Origin: Paractinoplanes polyasparticus
GTDB taxonomy: Bacteria > Actinomycetota > Actinomycetes > Mycobacteriales > Micromonosporaceae
NCBI RefSeq assembly: GCF_019710575.1
Contig: NZ_JAHWFK010000013.1
Span: 62,001-126,000 of the forward strand
Direction: 5' to 3'
Length of the DNA stretch: 64,000 nt
The position numbers were made by a program, and so were the translations under genes. Each line of letters starts with the position of its first letter. The stretch's first letter is position 1. The notes beneath the pieces are model-generated. The model was not told the DNA's origin. It did no database searches and saw only the letters and a list, made by a program, of their open reading frames with translations. Shown one piece after another: positions 35,113 to 43,815 of the stretch.

Positions 35113-37058
35113 AGCCCCGCCCCCGCCCCAGTCTCGCGCGCCGGATGGCCAGCGGAACAGTCGCGGTGGTGGTGCTCGCCGTGGTCGCTTTCGCGAACCG
35201 CCCGGTCCTAGCGGCCGGATCCGAGGCGCTGCACAACTACTCGATCAACCGGCAGTCCTACAAGGAGAAGTTCGGGCACTGGGCCCGGTTGCCGGTGCCG
35301 TCCGGCTTCAAGGTCAACGCCATTCACGCCGCCCTGCTCAGCACGGGCAAGGTGCTGATCGTGGCGGGCAGCGGCAACAACCGCGACCGGTTCGAGGCGG
35401 GCACCTTCCGGACGGTGCTCTACGACCCCCGCGCCGACAAGTTCAGCGAGGTCCCGACGCCGACCGACGTGTTCTGCGCCGGGCACAGCTTCCTGCCCAA
35501 CGGCAATCTGCTGATCGCCGGGGGCACCAAGTCGTACGAGGTGCTCGAGAAAGATGTGAAGCGGGCCGGCGGCGTCATGAAGGTCAAGAACGAGTCGCCC
35601 GATCACGGCCCGCGCGCCTTCGGCAAGGGCACCCGGTTCCGCTCGGCGGCCGGGCACGAGTACGCCAGCCGCACCGCCTTCACGGTTCCGGCCGCCCGCA
35701 AGGTGGTGCACGGTCCGCACGTCGCGGTCACGGCGGGCGAGGTCGAGGTCTGGGTCGACGCCGTACGCCCGGGGGACGCCGCCGTCGTCCGCGAGGGTGC
35801 GCAATACCGGATCACCGGTCTGACCGGCCCCGACGCCAATAACGTCTACGGCGTGGCCGACAAGATCACGCGGGAGAAGCAGGAGTACGGCGGCGACAAG
35901 ACGTCGTACGAGTTCGACCCCCGCACCGAGCGCTATCACAAGACCGGTGACCTCAAGGAACACCGCTGGTACCCGACGCTGGTGACGTTGACCGACGGCG
36001 ACGTGCTCGCGGTCTCGGGCCTGGACGAGTTCGGCCGGATCATCCCCGGACGCAACGAGGTCTACGACTCCCGCACGCGCACCTGGTCGGCGGCGCCCCA
36101 GTTCCAGCGCTACTTCCCGACCTATCCGAGCCTGCACGGGATGGCCGACGGCCGCCTGTTCTACTCCGGCGCCAACAGCGGCTACGGCTCGGACAAGGAG
36201 GGCCGTACGCCCGGGGTCTGGAACCTGGACGGCAACCGCTTCCAGCCCGTGCCGGGTCTGCGGCAGCCGGAACTCAACGAGACGGCCACCTCGGTCATGT
36301 TGCCGCCGGTGCAGAACCAGCAGGTGATGATCTTCGGTGGGGGCGGGGTCGGCGACTCGCCGGTCTCGACGGCCCGCACCGACATCGTCGACCTGCGCGA
36401 CAAGAAGCCGGTCTACCGCCCCGGCCCCGACCTGCCGAAGCCGGCACGCTACCTGTCGACCGTCGTGCTGCCCGACGACACCGTCTTCACCAGCGGCGGC
36501 TCCTCCGGCTACCGCGGTGGCCCCTACCGCGGCGCGAAGCGGAGCGACCTGTTCAACGCGCAGTTCTACGTGCCCGCGACGAACTCGTTCCGCACCGCCG
36601 CCGAGTCGACGGTCGGGCGCAACTACCACTCCGAGGCGATCCTGCTGCCCGACGGCCGGGTCATCACGATGGGCAGCGACCCGCTCTACGACCGCACGGG
36701 CCGGGCGCCGGGCACGTTCGAGCAGCGCATCGAGGTCTACAGCCCGCCCTACCTGTTCCGGGGCAAGCGACCCGCGATCGGCCACGCGCCGGGCGAGGTC
36801 GCACGGGGCAGCATCTTCGGAGTGGGCTCGCCCGACGCGGCCCGGGTGGCCTCGGCCCGGCTGGTCCGCCCCAGCTCGGTCACCCACGGCACCGACACCG
36901 ACCAGCGCTCGGTCGCCCTCGGCCTGACCCGGAAGGACGGCCGCCTCGACCTGCGGGTGCCCCGGCAGCCCGGGGTCGCGCCCTCCGGCTGGTACATGCT
37001 CTTCCTCGTCGACGACCGAGGGCTACCGTCGGTGGCCCGCTGGATCCGGGTCCGGTGA
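35109..37058 (+). CDS. glxA: galactose oxidase-like radical copper oxidase (GlxA)
   Basis: A 649-residue secreted or membrane-anchored oxidase: hydrophobic segment at about 16-36, kelch propeller and C-terminal DUF1929 domain. Candidate mononuclear copper-radical residues are C123 (VFCAGHSFLP) to crosslink with Y288 (EHRWYPT), axial Y506 with H507 (GRNYHSEA), and H593 (SVTHGTDTDQRS); W287 precedes the crosslinked tyrosine. GlxA acts on the CslA glycan during deposition in Streptomyces. Overlaps both neighbours by 4 bp. Confidence 0.93.
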   Translation: MKPRPRPSLARRMASGTVAVVVLAVVAFANRPVLAAGSEALHNYSINRQSYKEKFGHWARLPVPSGFKVNAIHAALLSTGKVLIVAGSGNNRDRFEAGTFRTVLYDPRADKFSEVPTPTDVFCAGHSFLPNGNLLIAGGTKSYEVLEKDVKRAGGVMKVKNESPDHGPRAFGKGTRFRSAAGHEYASRTAFTVPAARKVVHGPHVAVTAGEVEVWVDAVRPGDAAVVREGAQYRITGLTGPDANNVYGVADKITREKQEYGGDKTSYEFDPRTERYHKTGDLKEHRWYPTLVTLTDGDVLAVSGLDEFGRIIPGRNEVYDSRTRTWSAAPQFQRYFPTYPSLHGMADGRLFYSGANSGYGSDKEGRTPGVWNLDGNRFQPVPGLRQPELNETATSVMLPPVQNQQVMIFGGGGVGDSPVSTARTDIVDLRDKKPVYRPGPDLPKPARYLSTVVLPDDTVFTSGGSSGYRGGPYRGAKRSDLFNAQFYVPATNSFRTAAESTVGRNYHSEAILLPDGRVITMGSDPLYDRTGRAPGTFEQRIEVYSPPYLFRGKRPAIGHAPGEVARGSIFGVGSPDAARVASARLVRPSSVTHGTDTDQRSVALGLTRKDGRLDLRVPRQPGVAPSGWYMLFLVDDRGLPSVARWIRVR

Positions 37059-38062
37059 TGGCCCGCCGCATACGGGTGTCCCTGATCGTCTCGGCCGCGC
37101 TCGTCGGGCTCGGCACCGTCGCCGTTGCCGCCGGGGCCCGCGAGCGCGACCCGGAGTTGCTGACCCCGCCACCGCCGCGCGCCGTCAGCCCGCACCTCTA
37201 CGTCGACCCGTCGGGCGCGGCGGTGGCGGCTGCCCGCGCGCTGGAGCGGGCCGGCCGACGGCCCGAGGCGACGATCATCCGGCGCATCGCCGACCAGCCG
37301 GCCGCGGTCTGGTTCACCGACGACTCGCCGGGCTACGCCGACCGGGCGCGACGGCTGGCCGCGGCGGCCACGGCGGCCCGGCGGATGCCCGTCCTGACGC
37401 TTTACTTCATTCCGCATCGGGACTGCTCGGGTCACTCGGCGGGCGGGGCGGCCGACGCCGTCGCGTACCGGAGGTGGGTGACCGCGCTGGCCGGGGCCCT
37501 GCGCGGCCACCGCGCCATCGTGGTGCTCGAGCCCGACGCCTTGGCCCAGGCCGTGCGCGGGTGCCTGACCCCGGCCCGCCGCACCGAACGCCTGGGCCTG
37601 CTGCGGCACGCCATCGCGACCCTGCGGACCGCGCCCGGAGTACGCGTCTATCTGGACGCCGGCAACCCGACCTGGATCCCGGCCGCAGAGATCGGGCCGG
37701 CGCTGCGCACGGCCGGGGTGGGCGCGGCGGCCGGGTTCGCGCTCAACGTGGCCAACTTCGAGACCACGGGCGACAACGTGCGGTACGGACTGGCCGTGTC
37801 GCGGACGGTCGGCGGCAAGCACTTCGTCGTCGACACCAGCCGCAACGGGAACGGGCCGGCCCAGCGTGGGGCGGGCGACCGGCACTGGTGCAACCCGCCC
37901 GGGCGCAGGCTGGGGCCGGTGCCGACCCTTTCCACCGGCTTCTCACTGGTCGACGCGTACCTGTGGGTGAAACGTCCCGGGGAGTCCGATGGCGCCTGCG
38001 CCCCGGGCCACCCGCCCGCCGGCCGATGGTTTCCGGCGTACGCCCTGGGGCTCGCCAGATAA
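37055..38062 (+). CDS. cslZ: GH6 endoglucanase (CslZ-type)
   Basis: A 335-residue family-6 glycoside hydrolase with an N-terminal signal or anchor (about 8-28). Catalytic features: D123 in HRDCSGHSAGG and the proton donor D161 in VVLEPDALAQ, then DTSRNGNGP and CNPPGRRLG. It probably trims or edits the CslA product. GTG at 37055 (or ATG at 37058) overlaps the glxA TGA. Last gene of the hypX-cslA-glxA-cslZ operon. Confidence 0.9.
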   Translation: MMARRIRVSLIVSAALVGLGTVAVAAGARERDPELLTPPPPRAVSPHLYVDPSGAAVAAARALERAGRRPEATIIRRIADQPAAVWFTDDSPGYADRARRLAAAATAARRMPVLTLYFIPHRDCSGHSAGGAADAVAYRRWVTALAGALRGHRAIVVLEPDALAQAVRGCLTPARRTERLGLLRHAIATLRTAPGVRVYLDAGNPTWIPAAEIGPALRTAGVGAAAGFALNVANFETTGDNVRYGLAVSRTVGGKHFVVDTSRNGNGPAQRGAGDRHWCNPPGRRLGPVPTLSTGFSLVDAYLWVKRPGESDGACAPGHPPAGRWFPAYALGLAR

Positions 38063-38067
38063 GAGGC

Positions 38068-38086
38068 GTAGGTGAGACTTACCTCA
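38068..38086. promoter_or_regulatory. iron-box-like dyad (DtxR/IdeR/DmdR type) upstream of ppc
   Basis: GTAGGTGAGACTTACCTCA agrees with the DtxR-family consensus TTAGGTTAGGCTAACCTAA at 14 of 19 positions, including both AGGT/ACCT half-site cores. It lies just after the cslZ stop, 94 bp before the ppc ATG. A possible -10 (TACGAT) is at 38114-38119. Binding is not shown. Confidence 0.5.
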
Positions 38087-38179
38087 AATTCCCCCTCCGT
38101 GGGGGTACGCCGATACGATCGGCGAAGTCGGGACAGCGCTGTCCTGGAGCACCTTTGAGGCGAAGGAGCGCCCCCGATA

Positions 38180-40993
38180 ATGAGCGCGCAGCAGCATATG
38201 CCCGACCAGCACGGCCAGCTAGACCCCGACGGCCCCGATGCCGCTCTACGCGCAGATATCCGGCGTATCGGCACGTTGCTCGGGCAGACGCTGGCCCGCC
38301 AGGAAGGCCGCCCCCTCCTCGACCTGGTCGAGGAGATCCGCGCCCTGGTCCGGCAGGACCCGCAGGCCGCGGCCGACCGCCTGGCCGCCATGGACGTCAC
38401 GACCGGCACCAAGCTGGCCCGCGCGTTCTCCACCTATTTCCAGCTGGCCAACATCACCGAGCAGGTGCACCGCTCGCGCGACCTGCGCCGGCGGCGTGCG
38501 CACGACGGCGGCTGGCTCGACCAGGCAGCCAAGCTGATCGCGGAGCGTGGGGTGCCGGCCGACGAGATCGCCGCGGCCGCCCGCCGCCTCGCCGTCCGCC
38601 CGGTCTTCACGGCCCACCCGACCGAGGCGTCCCGCCGCTCGATCCTGTCGAAGCTGCGCCAGCTGGCCGACGCGCTCGACGCCGAGGCGGCCGCCGCCGT
38701 GCTCTACGGCCAGGCCGACACCACCGCCTCGACGCGCAAGTTCGCCGAGCTCATCGACCTGCTGTGGCAGACCGACGAACTGCGGCTGGACCGGCCGGAA
38801 CCGACCGATGAGGCGCGCAACGCCGTCTACTACCTGCGCGACCTGTACGCCGAGGCCGCCCCGCAGGTGCTGGCCGACCTGGCCGAGACGCTGCGCCAGC
38901 TCGGGGTCGAGACAGCGCCCACGGCCCGTCCGCTGACCTTCGGGTCGTGGATCGGCGGCGACCGCGACGGCAACCCGTTCGTCACGCCGGCCGTCACCCG
39001 GGACGTGCTGATGATCCAGCACGAGCACGGCATCCAGGCCACCGAGGCCGCGATGGACCAGCTCATCGACATGCTGTCGGTGTCGCGGCGGCTGCGCGGG
39101 GTCTCGCTCGACCTGTCGGCGTCGCTCGCCAAGGATCTCGAAAACCTGCCCGAGGTGGCGCCGCGGTTCCGCCGCACGAACGCCGAGGAGCCGTACCGGC
39201 TCAAGGTGCGGGCGATCAAGGCGAAGCTGGCCAACACCCGGTCCCGGCTGCGCAACGGCACCGTCCACGTGCCCGGCCGCGACTACCTGGGCAGCGACGA
39301 GCTGATCAGCGACCTCGAGCTGATCCGGGCCTCGCTGGCCCGCAACTCGGGCCAGCTCACGGCGGTCGGCGTGGTGGCTACGGCGATCCGTACGGTGTCG
39401 GCCTTCGGCCTGCAGCTGGCCACGCTGGATGTGCGGGAGCATGCCGAGAAGCACCACGAGGTGCTGCAGCAGATGTACACGCAGGTCGGCGAGGTGGACG
39501 ACTACGCCGTGCTCGACCGGGCCGACCGCACCAAGCTGCTGGCCACCGAGCTGACCGGGCGGCGGCCGCTGAGCAGCGCCGACACCCCGCTCACGGACTC
39601 GGCCCGCAAGACGTTCGACGTGTTCAACACGATCCGTGACGTGCAGGACCGCTTCGGCGCCGACGTCATCGAGACGTACATCATCTCGATGACCCTGGGC
39701 GTCGACGACGTGCTGGCGGCGGCCGTGCTGGCCCGTGAGGCCGGCCTGGTCGACATCCACACCGGGCGTGCCCGGGTCAACATCGTGCCGCTGCTGGAGA
39801 CGCCGGCCGAGCTCGACGCGGGCGGTGACCTGCTCGACGAGATGCTGTCGCTGCCGGCCTACCGCGAGATCGTGCGGGCCCGGGGCGACGTGCAGGAGGT
39901 CATGCTCGGCTACTCCGACTCCAACAAGGAGGGCGGCATCACGACCAGCCAGTGGGGCATCCACAAGGCGCAGCGCTCCCTGCGTGACGTGGCGGCCCGT
40001 CACGGCGTGCGGCTACGGCTGTTCCACGGCCGCGGCGGCACCGTCGGCCGGGGCGGCGGCCCCACCCACGAGGCGATCCTGGCCCAGCCGTACGGCACGC
40101 TGGACGGCGCCATCAAGGTGACCGAGCAGGGTGAGGTCATCTCCGACAAGTACACGCTGCCCGCCCTGGCCCGCGAGAACCTCGAGCTCACGGTGGCCGC
40201 GGTGCTGCAGGCGACGCTGCTGCACACCTCGCCGTCGGTCGACCTCGAGCGGCTGGCCCGCTGGGACGCCACGATGGACGCCGCCTCGGACGCGGCGTTC
40301 ACGGCCTACCGCTCGCTGGTCGAGAATCCGGACCTGGCGGCCTACTTCTGGGCGGCCACCCCGACCGAATTGCTGGGCGCGCTGAACATCGGCTCCCGCC
40401 CGGCCAAGCGGCCCAACGCCGACGCCGGGCTGGGCGGCCTGCGGGCCATCCCGTGGGTGTTCGGCTGGACCCAGACGCGGCAGATCGTGCCGGGCTGGTT
40501 CGGCGTCGGCACCGGTCTCAAGGCGGCCCGCGAGGCCGGCCACACCGAGACGCTGCAGGAGATGTACGGCAACTGGCAGTTCTTCCAGACGTTCGTGTCG
40601 AACGTCGAGATGATGCTGACCAAGACCGACCTGACCATCGCCCGGCGCTACGTCGAGACCCTGGTGCCGGAACACCTCCGCCCGATCTTCGCCACGATCG
40701 AGGCGGAGTACGAGCTGACCGTGCGCGAGATCCTGGCCATCACCGGCGAGGCCTCGCTGCTCGAGAACCAGCCCGAGCTCAAGCGCACCCTCGACGTGCG
40801 GGACACGTACCTCGAGCCGCTGCACCACCTGCAGGTGGCGCTGCTGCGGCAGTACCGCGAAGCGGGCGAGGCAGACCGGCAGAGCGTGGTGGCGCCGGGC
40901 TCGCGGCGGGTGGTGTCCGACTCGACGGCGCTCGAGCGGGCCCTGCTCACCTCGGTCAACGGCATCGCCGCGGGGATGCGCAACACCGGCTGA
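38180..40993 (+). CDS. ppc: phosphoenolpyruvate carboxylase
   Basis: A 937-residue anaplerotic enzyme making oxaloacetate from PEP and bicarbonate. The catalytic histidine is H146 in PVFTAHPTEASRRS; GYSDSNKEGG and FHGRGGTVGRGGGPTHEAI form the active site; the C-terminal NTG end is typical. Length normal. ATG with GAAGGAGCG upstream. It has its own promoter region and terminator, so it is separate from the csl operon. Confidence 0.97.
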   Translation: MSAQQHMPDQHGQLDPDGPDAALRADIRRIGTLLGQTLARQEGRPLLDLVEEIRALVRQDPQAAADRLAAMDVTTGTKLARAFSTYFQLANITEQVHRSRDLRRRRAHDGGWLDQAAKLIAERGVPADEIAAAARRLAVRPVFTAHPTEASRRSILSKLRQLADALDAEAAAAVLYGQADTTASTRKFAELIDLLWQTDELRLDRPEPTDEARNAVYYLRDLYAEAAPQVLADLAETLRQLGVETAPTARPLTFGSWIGGDRDGNPFVTPAVTRDVLMIQHEHGIQATEAAMDQLIDMLSVSRRLRGVSLDLSASLAKDLENLPEVAPRFRRTNAEEPYRLKVRAIKAKLANTRSRLRNGTVHVPGRDYLGSDELISDLELIRASLARNSGQLTAVGVVATAIRTVSAFGLQLATLDVREHAEKHHEVLQQMYTQVGEVDDYAVLDRADRTKLLATELTGRRPLSSADTPLTDSARKTFDVFNTIRDVQDRFGADVIETYIISMTLGVDDVLAAAVLAREAGLVDIHTGRARVNIVPLLETPAELDAGGDLLDEMLSLPAYREIVRARGDVQEVMLGYSDSNKEGGITTSQWGIHKAQRSLRDVAARHGVRLRLFHGRGGTVGRGGGPTHEAILAQPYGTLDGAIKVTEQGEVISDKYTLPALARENLELTVAAVLQATLLHTSPSVDLERLARWDATMDAASDAAFTAYRSLVENPDLAAYFWAATPTELLGALNIGSRPAKRPNADAGLGGLRAIPWVFGWTQTRQIVPGWFGVGTGLKAAREAGHTETLQEMYGNWQFFQTFVSNVEMMLTKTDLTIARRYVETLVPEHLRPIFATIEAEYELTVREILAITGEASLLENQPELKRTLDVRDTYLEPLHHLQVALLRQYREAGEADRQSVVAPGSRRVVSDSTALERALLTSVNGIAAGMRNTG

Positions 40994-41005
40994 TTTGGTG
41001 CACTT

Positions 41006-41040
41006 TGAACGGGTCCGGGAGTTGATCCCGGGCCCGTTCA
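41006..41040 (+). terminator. ppc terminator hairpin
   Basis: Arms TGAACGGGTCCGGG (41006-41019) and CCCGGGCCCGTTCA (41027-41040) pair over 14 bp with one G-U type mismatch and a 7-base loop. It lies 13 bp after the ppc stop and upstream of the CebR operator. GCGTTTG follows, a weak T-tract. Confidence 0.7.
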
Positions 41041-41079
41041 GCGTTTGCGGAGCCATCGAGAGACGGCTATGGTGCGACC

Positions 41080-41093
41080 TGGGAGCGCTCCCA
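41080..41093. promoter_or_regulatory. CebR operator upstream of the GH5 endoglucanase
   Basis: A perfect 14-bp palindrome TGGGAGCGCTCCCA, identical to the established CebR (LacI-family, cellobiose-responsive) box of Streptomyces and relatives. It ends 37 bp before the endoglucanase ATG, where it would overlap or follow the promoter and block transcription in the absence of cellobiose. Confidence 0.9.
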
Positions 41094-41130
41094 CGTCCCC
41101 TTTCCCCTCCCCGATGGAGCCCCGATCCCC

Positions 41131-42516
41131 ATGCGCAGATGGAGACTTGCCGCCGGCGTCGCAGTCGCGATCGCCGCCGCCTCGGTGGCCACGGTCATCG
41201 CCCAGCCGGCCAACGCCGAGACCGCCGCCTTCACGGTGACGGGCTCGTGGAGCAACGGCTACCAGGGCCAGGTCGAGGTCCGGAACAACACGTCGTCCAC
41301 GATCAACACCTGGCGGGTGCAGCTCACCCTGCCCGCCGGTACCACGATCGTCAACTCCTGGAGCGCCACGCAGTCGGCGTCCGGCTCGACCTGGACGTTC
41401 ACGCCGGCCGGCTGGAACGGCACGCTGGCCGCGGGCGCCTCCACCTCGTTCGGCTTCATCGCCAACGGCACCGGGCGGCCGACCTCGTGCTCGGTCAACG
41501 GCGCCAGCTGTGACGGCTCGTCCGGCCCGACCACCCCGCCCGTCACGACACCGCCCACCACGCCGCCCACCACTCCCCCGGCGGGCACCACCCCCGTCGC
41601 GCAGAACGGGCAGCTGCGGGTCTGCGGCGTGAAGCTGTGCAACGCGGCCGGCAAGGCGATCCAGCTGCGCGGCATGAGCACGCACGGCCTGCAGTGGTTC
41701 GCCGACTGCTACAACGACGCCTCGCTCGACGCGCTGGCCGACGACTGGAAGGCCGACCTGCTGCGGGTCTCGATGTACGTGCAGGAGGGCGGCTACGAGA
41801 CCAACCCGGCCGGCTTCACCGCGCAGGTCAACAACCTGGTCGAGGAGGCCACCCAGCGCGGGCTCTACTCCATCATCGACTTCCACACGCTGACCCCGGG
41901 CGACCCGAACTACAACCTGGCCCGGGCCAAGATGTTCTTCGCCGAGGTCTCGGCCCGGCACGCCTCGAAGAACAACGTCATCTACGAGATCGCCAACGAG
42001 CCCAACGGCGTCAGCTGGGCCGGCATCAAGAGCTACGCCGAGCAGGTCATCCCGGTGATCCGGGCCAACGACCCGGACGCCGTGGTCATCGTCGGCTCGC
42101 GCGGCTGGTCCTCGCTGGGTGTCTCGGAGGGCGCGACCTCGAGTGAGATCACCGCGAACCCGGTCAACGCGTCCAACATCATGTACGCGTTCCACTTCTA
42201 CGCCGCCTCGCACAAGGACAACTACCGCGCCGAGGTGCAGCGCGCCGCGGCCTCGCTCCCGCTGTTCGTCACCGAGTTCGGCACGGTGACCTACACCGGC
42301 GGCGGCCAGGTCGACCTGGCCAGCACCGCCACCTGGCTCGACCTGCTCGACCGCCTGCAGATCGGCTACGCCAACTGGACGTACTCCGACGCCGACGAGA
42401 GCAGCGCCGCCTTCCGCCCCGGCACGTGCGGCGGCCCGACCTACGCCGGCACGGGCGTCCTCACCGAGTCCGGCACCTACCTGCGCAGCCGCATCCGGAC
42501 CGCCGACAACTTCTGA
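41131..42516 (+). CDS. secreted endoglucanase: CBM2 plus GH5
   Basis: A 461-residue secreted cellulase. The signal peptide ends near ANAE (about residue 29). CBM2 spans about 32-128 with exposed tryptophans (GSWSNGY, TWTF, AGWNG) and a disulfide pair near C120/C127. A PT-rich linker (133-155) leads to the GH5 catalytic domain, with acid/base E290 (EIANEPNG) and nucleophile E382 (FVTEFG). Expression is probably under CebR. The terminator follows directly. Confidence 0.94.
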   Translation: MRRWRLAAGVAVAIAAASVATVIAQPANAETAAFTVTGSWSNGYQGQVEVRNNTSSTINTWRVQLTLPAGTTIVNSWSATQSASGSTWTFTPAGWNGTLAAGASTSFGFIANGTGRPTSCSVNGASCDGSSGPTTPPVTTPPTTPPTTPPAGTTPVAQNGQLRVCGVKLCNAAGKAIQLRGMSTHGLQWFADCYNDASLDALADDWKADLLRVSMYVQEGGYETNPAGFTAQVNNLVEEATQRGLYSIIDFHTLTPGDPNYNLARAKMFFAEVSARHASKNNVIYEIANEPNGVSWAGIKSYAEQVIPVIRANDPDAVVIVGSRGWSSLGVSEGATSSEITANPVNASNIMYAFHFYAASHKDNYRAEVQRAAASLPLFVTEFGTVTYTGGGQVDLASTATWLDLLDRLQIGYANWTYSDADESSAAFRPGTCGGPTYAGTGVLTESGTYLRSRIRTADNF

Positions 42517-42522
42517 TCGGCC

Positions 42523-43317
42523 TCAGACCACGTGCGCCCCGGGCTTCCCACCAGGCCCGGGGCGCACGTGTTCCCGGATCAGCCGCTCGCCGATCACGAT
42601 GGACGGCCTGGTCCAGGCGGCCAGCAGGGCGTCGAGGTCGGGGGTCTCGGTCAGGAACCACCCGGAGTAGAAGGTGCCGGTCGTCCACTCCCGCACCTGG
42701 GACAGCCGGGCCACCTGGTTGAGCCGGGCGCCGAGGCCGAGCCGCCGCGACACGTAGACGTCGGTGCCGAGCTGCCGCCCGCCGGCGAGCGCGGCCGGGG
42801 TCGGGGTCGAACCCTCCGAGTGCAGGACGGCGTAGGCCGGGTCGAGCGCCGCGCAGCAAGCCTCGAAATAGCGCAGCACGACCTCCTCGCGGACCTCGGC
42901 GGCGTCCCGCTCCCGCTCGTCCCAGAGTGATCGGGGCAGGGCGAAGGCGCCCGCCTCGACGGTGACGTCCACCGGGTGCTGCCCGGCCGGAAGCTCCTCA
43001 CCGGGCGTCGCCTCGAACGAGACCGCGGCCTGCCCCACGCCGGGCAGGCTCATGGCGACCCGGTACGCGCACCCGTCGCGCAGACCGCGGCGCACCTCCC
43101 GGGCCGATCGAGCCCCGGCGTACGAGATGCCCGGCGCATCCGGCACCCGCGAGAACGCGAGCCCGGTCGGCCCGAAGAACATCGCGCCGCTGTAGGTCCC
43201 GCCGCACTGCTCCAGGACGTCGGCGACTGCGGCCAGGGCGGGCTCGTCCAGATCCCGTCCCGGCCAGAGGCCGAACGAGAGGAAGACCCCACCCGGCCAC
43301 ATAGACGTATGCCCCAT
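42523..43317 (-). CDS. unknown protein downstream of the toxin-immunity pair
   Basis: A 264-residue soluble protein without a recognised domain; it begins MGHTSMWPGGVFLSFG and carries ALDPAYAVLHSEGS. Composition resembles large immunity-type proteins found in polymorphic toxin loci, and it lies 39 bp after the SUKH gene on the same strand, so an accessory immunity role is possible by position only. Its last codons (EHVRPGPGGKPGAHVV) are built from the terminator hairpin. Confidence 0.72.
   Translation of the reverse strand: MGHTSMWPGGVFLSFGLWPGRDLDEPALAAVADVLEQCGGTYSGAMFFGPTGLAFSRVPDAPGISYAGARSAREVRRGLRDGCAYRVAMSLPGVGQAAVSFEATPGEELPAGQHPVDVTVEAGAFALPRSLWDERERDAAEVREEVVLRYFEACCAALDPAYAVLHSEGSTPTPAALAGGRQLGTDVYVSRRLGLGARLNQVARLSQVREWTTGTFYSGWFLTETPDLDALLAAWTRPSIVIGERLIREHVRPGPGGKPGAHVV
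42529..42570. terminator. bidirectional 16-bp hairpin inside the 3' coding end
   Basis: CACGTGCGCCCCGGGC (42529-42544) and its exact reverse complement (42555-42570) enclose a 10-base loop. It begins 12 bp after the endoglucanase stop and overlaps the last codons of the convergent gene. It can therefore end transcription from both sides. Confidence 0.8.
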
Positions 43318-43356
43318 GTGTTGAGGAACGCTTCGACCGCTGTCGAGGATGTGGGT

Positions 43357-43815
43357 TCAGCCCGGGCTGCTGCCCCACGGCAATCCGGCCACCCGAGCGT
43401 GTTCCTCGACGCAGGCGGTGAAGCTCGGCCATTCGGCCGCGACGCCGGCGTCGCCCTCCTCGTACAACTGCACCGGTGGATCGTCGAGCGCCGCGTCGGT
43501 CAGCCAGTGGACGGCGTAACCACCGTGGATGCCGATGACGACGGCGGTGTCCGGCAGAAGTTCGGGGTGGCCCTCGGTCTCCAGCAGCGCCCGCGCCTCG
43601 TCCTTGAGCTCGACGAGGTACGGATAGCTCTCGATGCCGGCGATCAGGCTGAAGCTCTTCGGCCCGCCGAGGAACCTCAGGTATTCCTCGTACCTCGCCG
43701 GGAGCCGGTCGAGGCCCTGACCCAGGGTGATCTCGCGGATCTCGTCAGCGGTGAGGCCGCTGACTCGTCCGCCCGTCTCGATGATCACCCGGGCCAGGGC
43801 TTCGAACGACGTCAC
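43357..43815 (-). CDS. SUKH (SMI1/KNR4) immunity protein
   Basis: A 152-residue SMI1/KNR4-fold protein: IREITLGQGLDRLPARYEEYLRFLGG is the family opening, and PDTAVVIGIHGGYAVHWLTD the central strand. SUKH proteins neutralise diverse nuclease and deaminase toxins in contact-dependent systems. The GTG overlaps the toxin TGA by 4 bp, the usual toxin-immunity arrangement. Confidence 0.87.
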   Translation of the reverse strand: MTSFEALARVIIETGGRVSGLTADEIREITLGQGLDRLPARYEEYLRFLGGPKSFSLIAGIESYPYLVELKDEARALLETEGHPELLPDTAVVIGIHGGYAVHWLTDAALDDPPVQLYEEGDAGVAAEWPSFTACVEEHARVAGLPWGSSPG

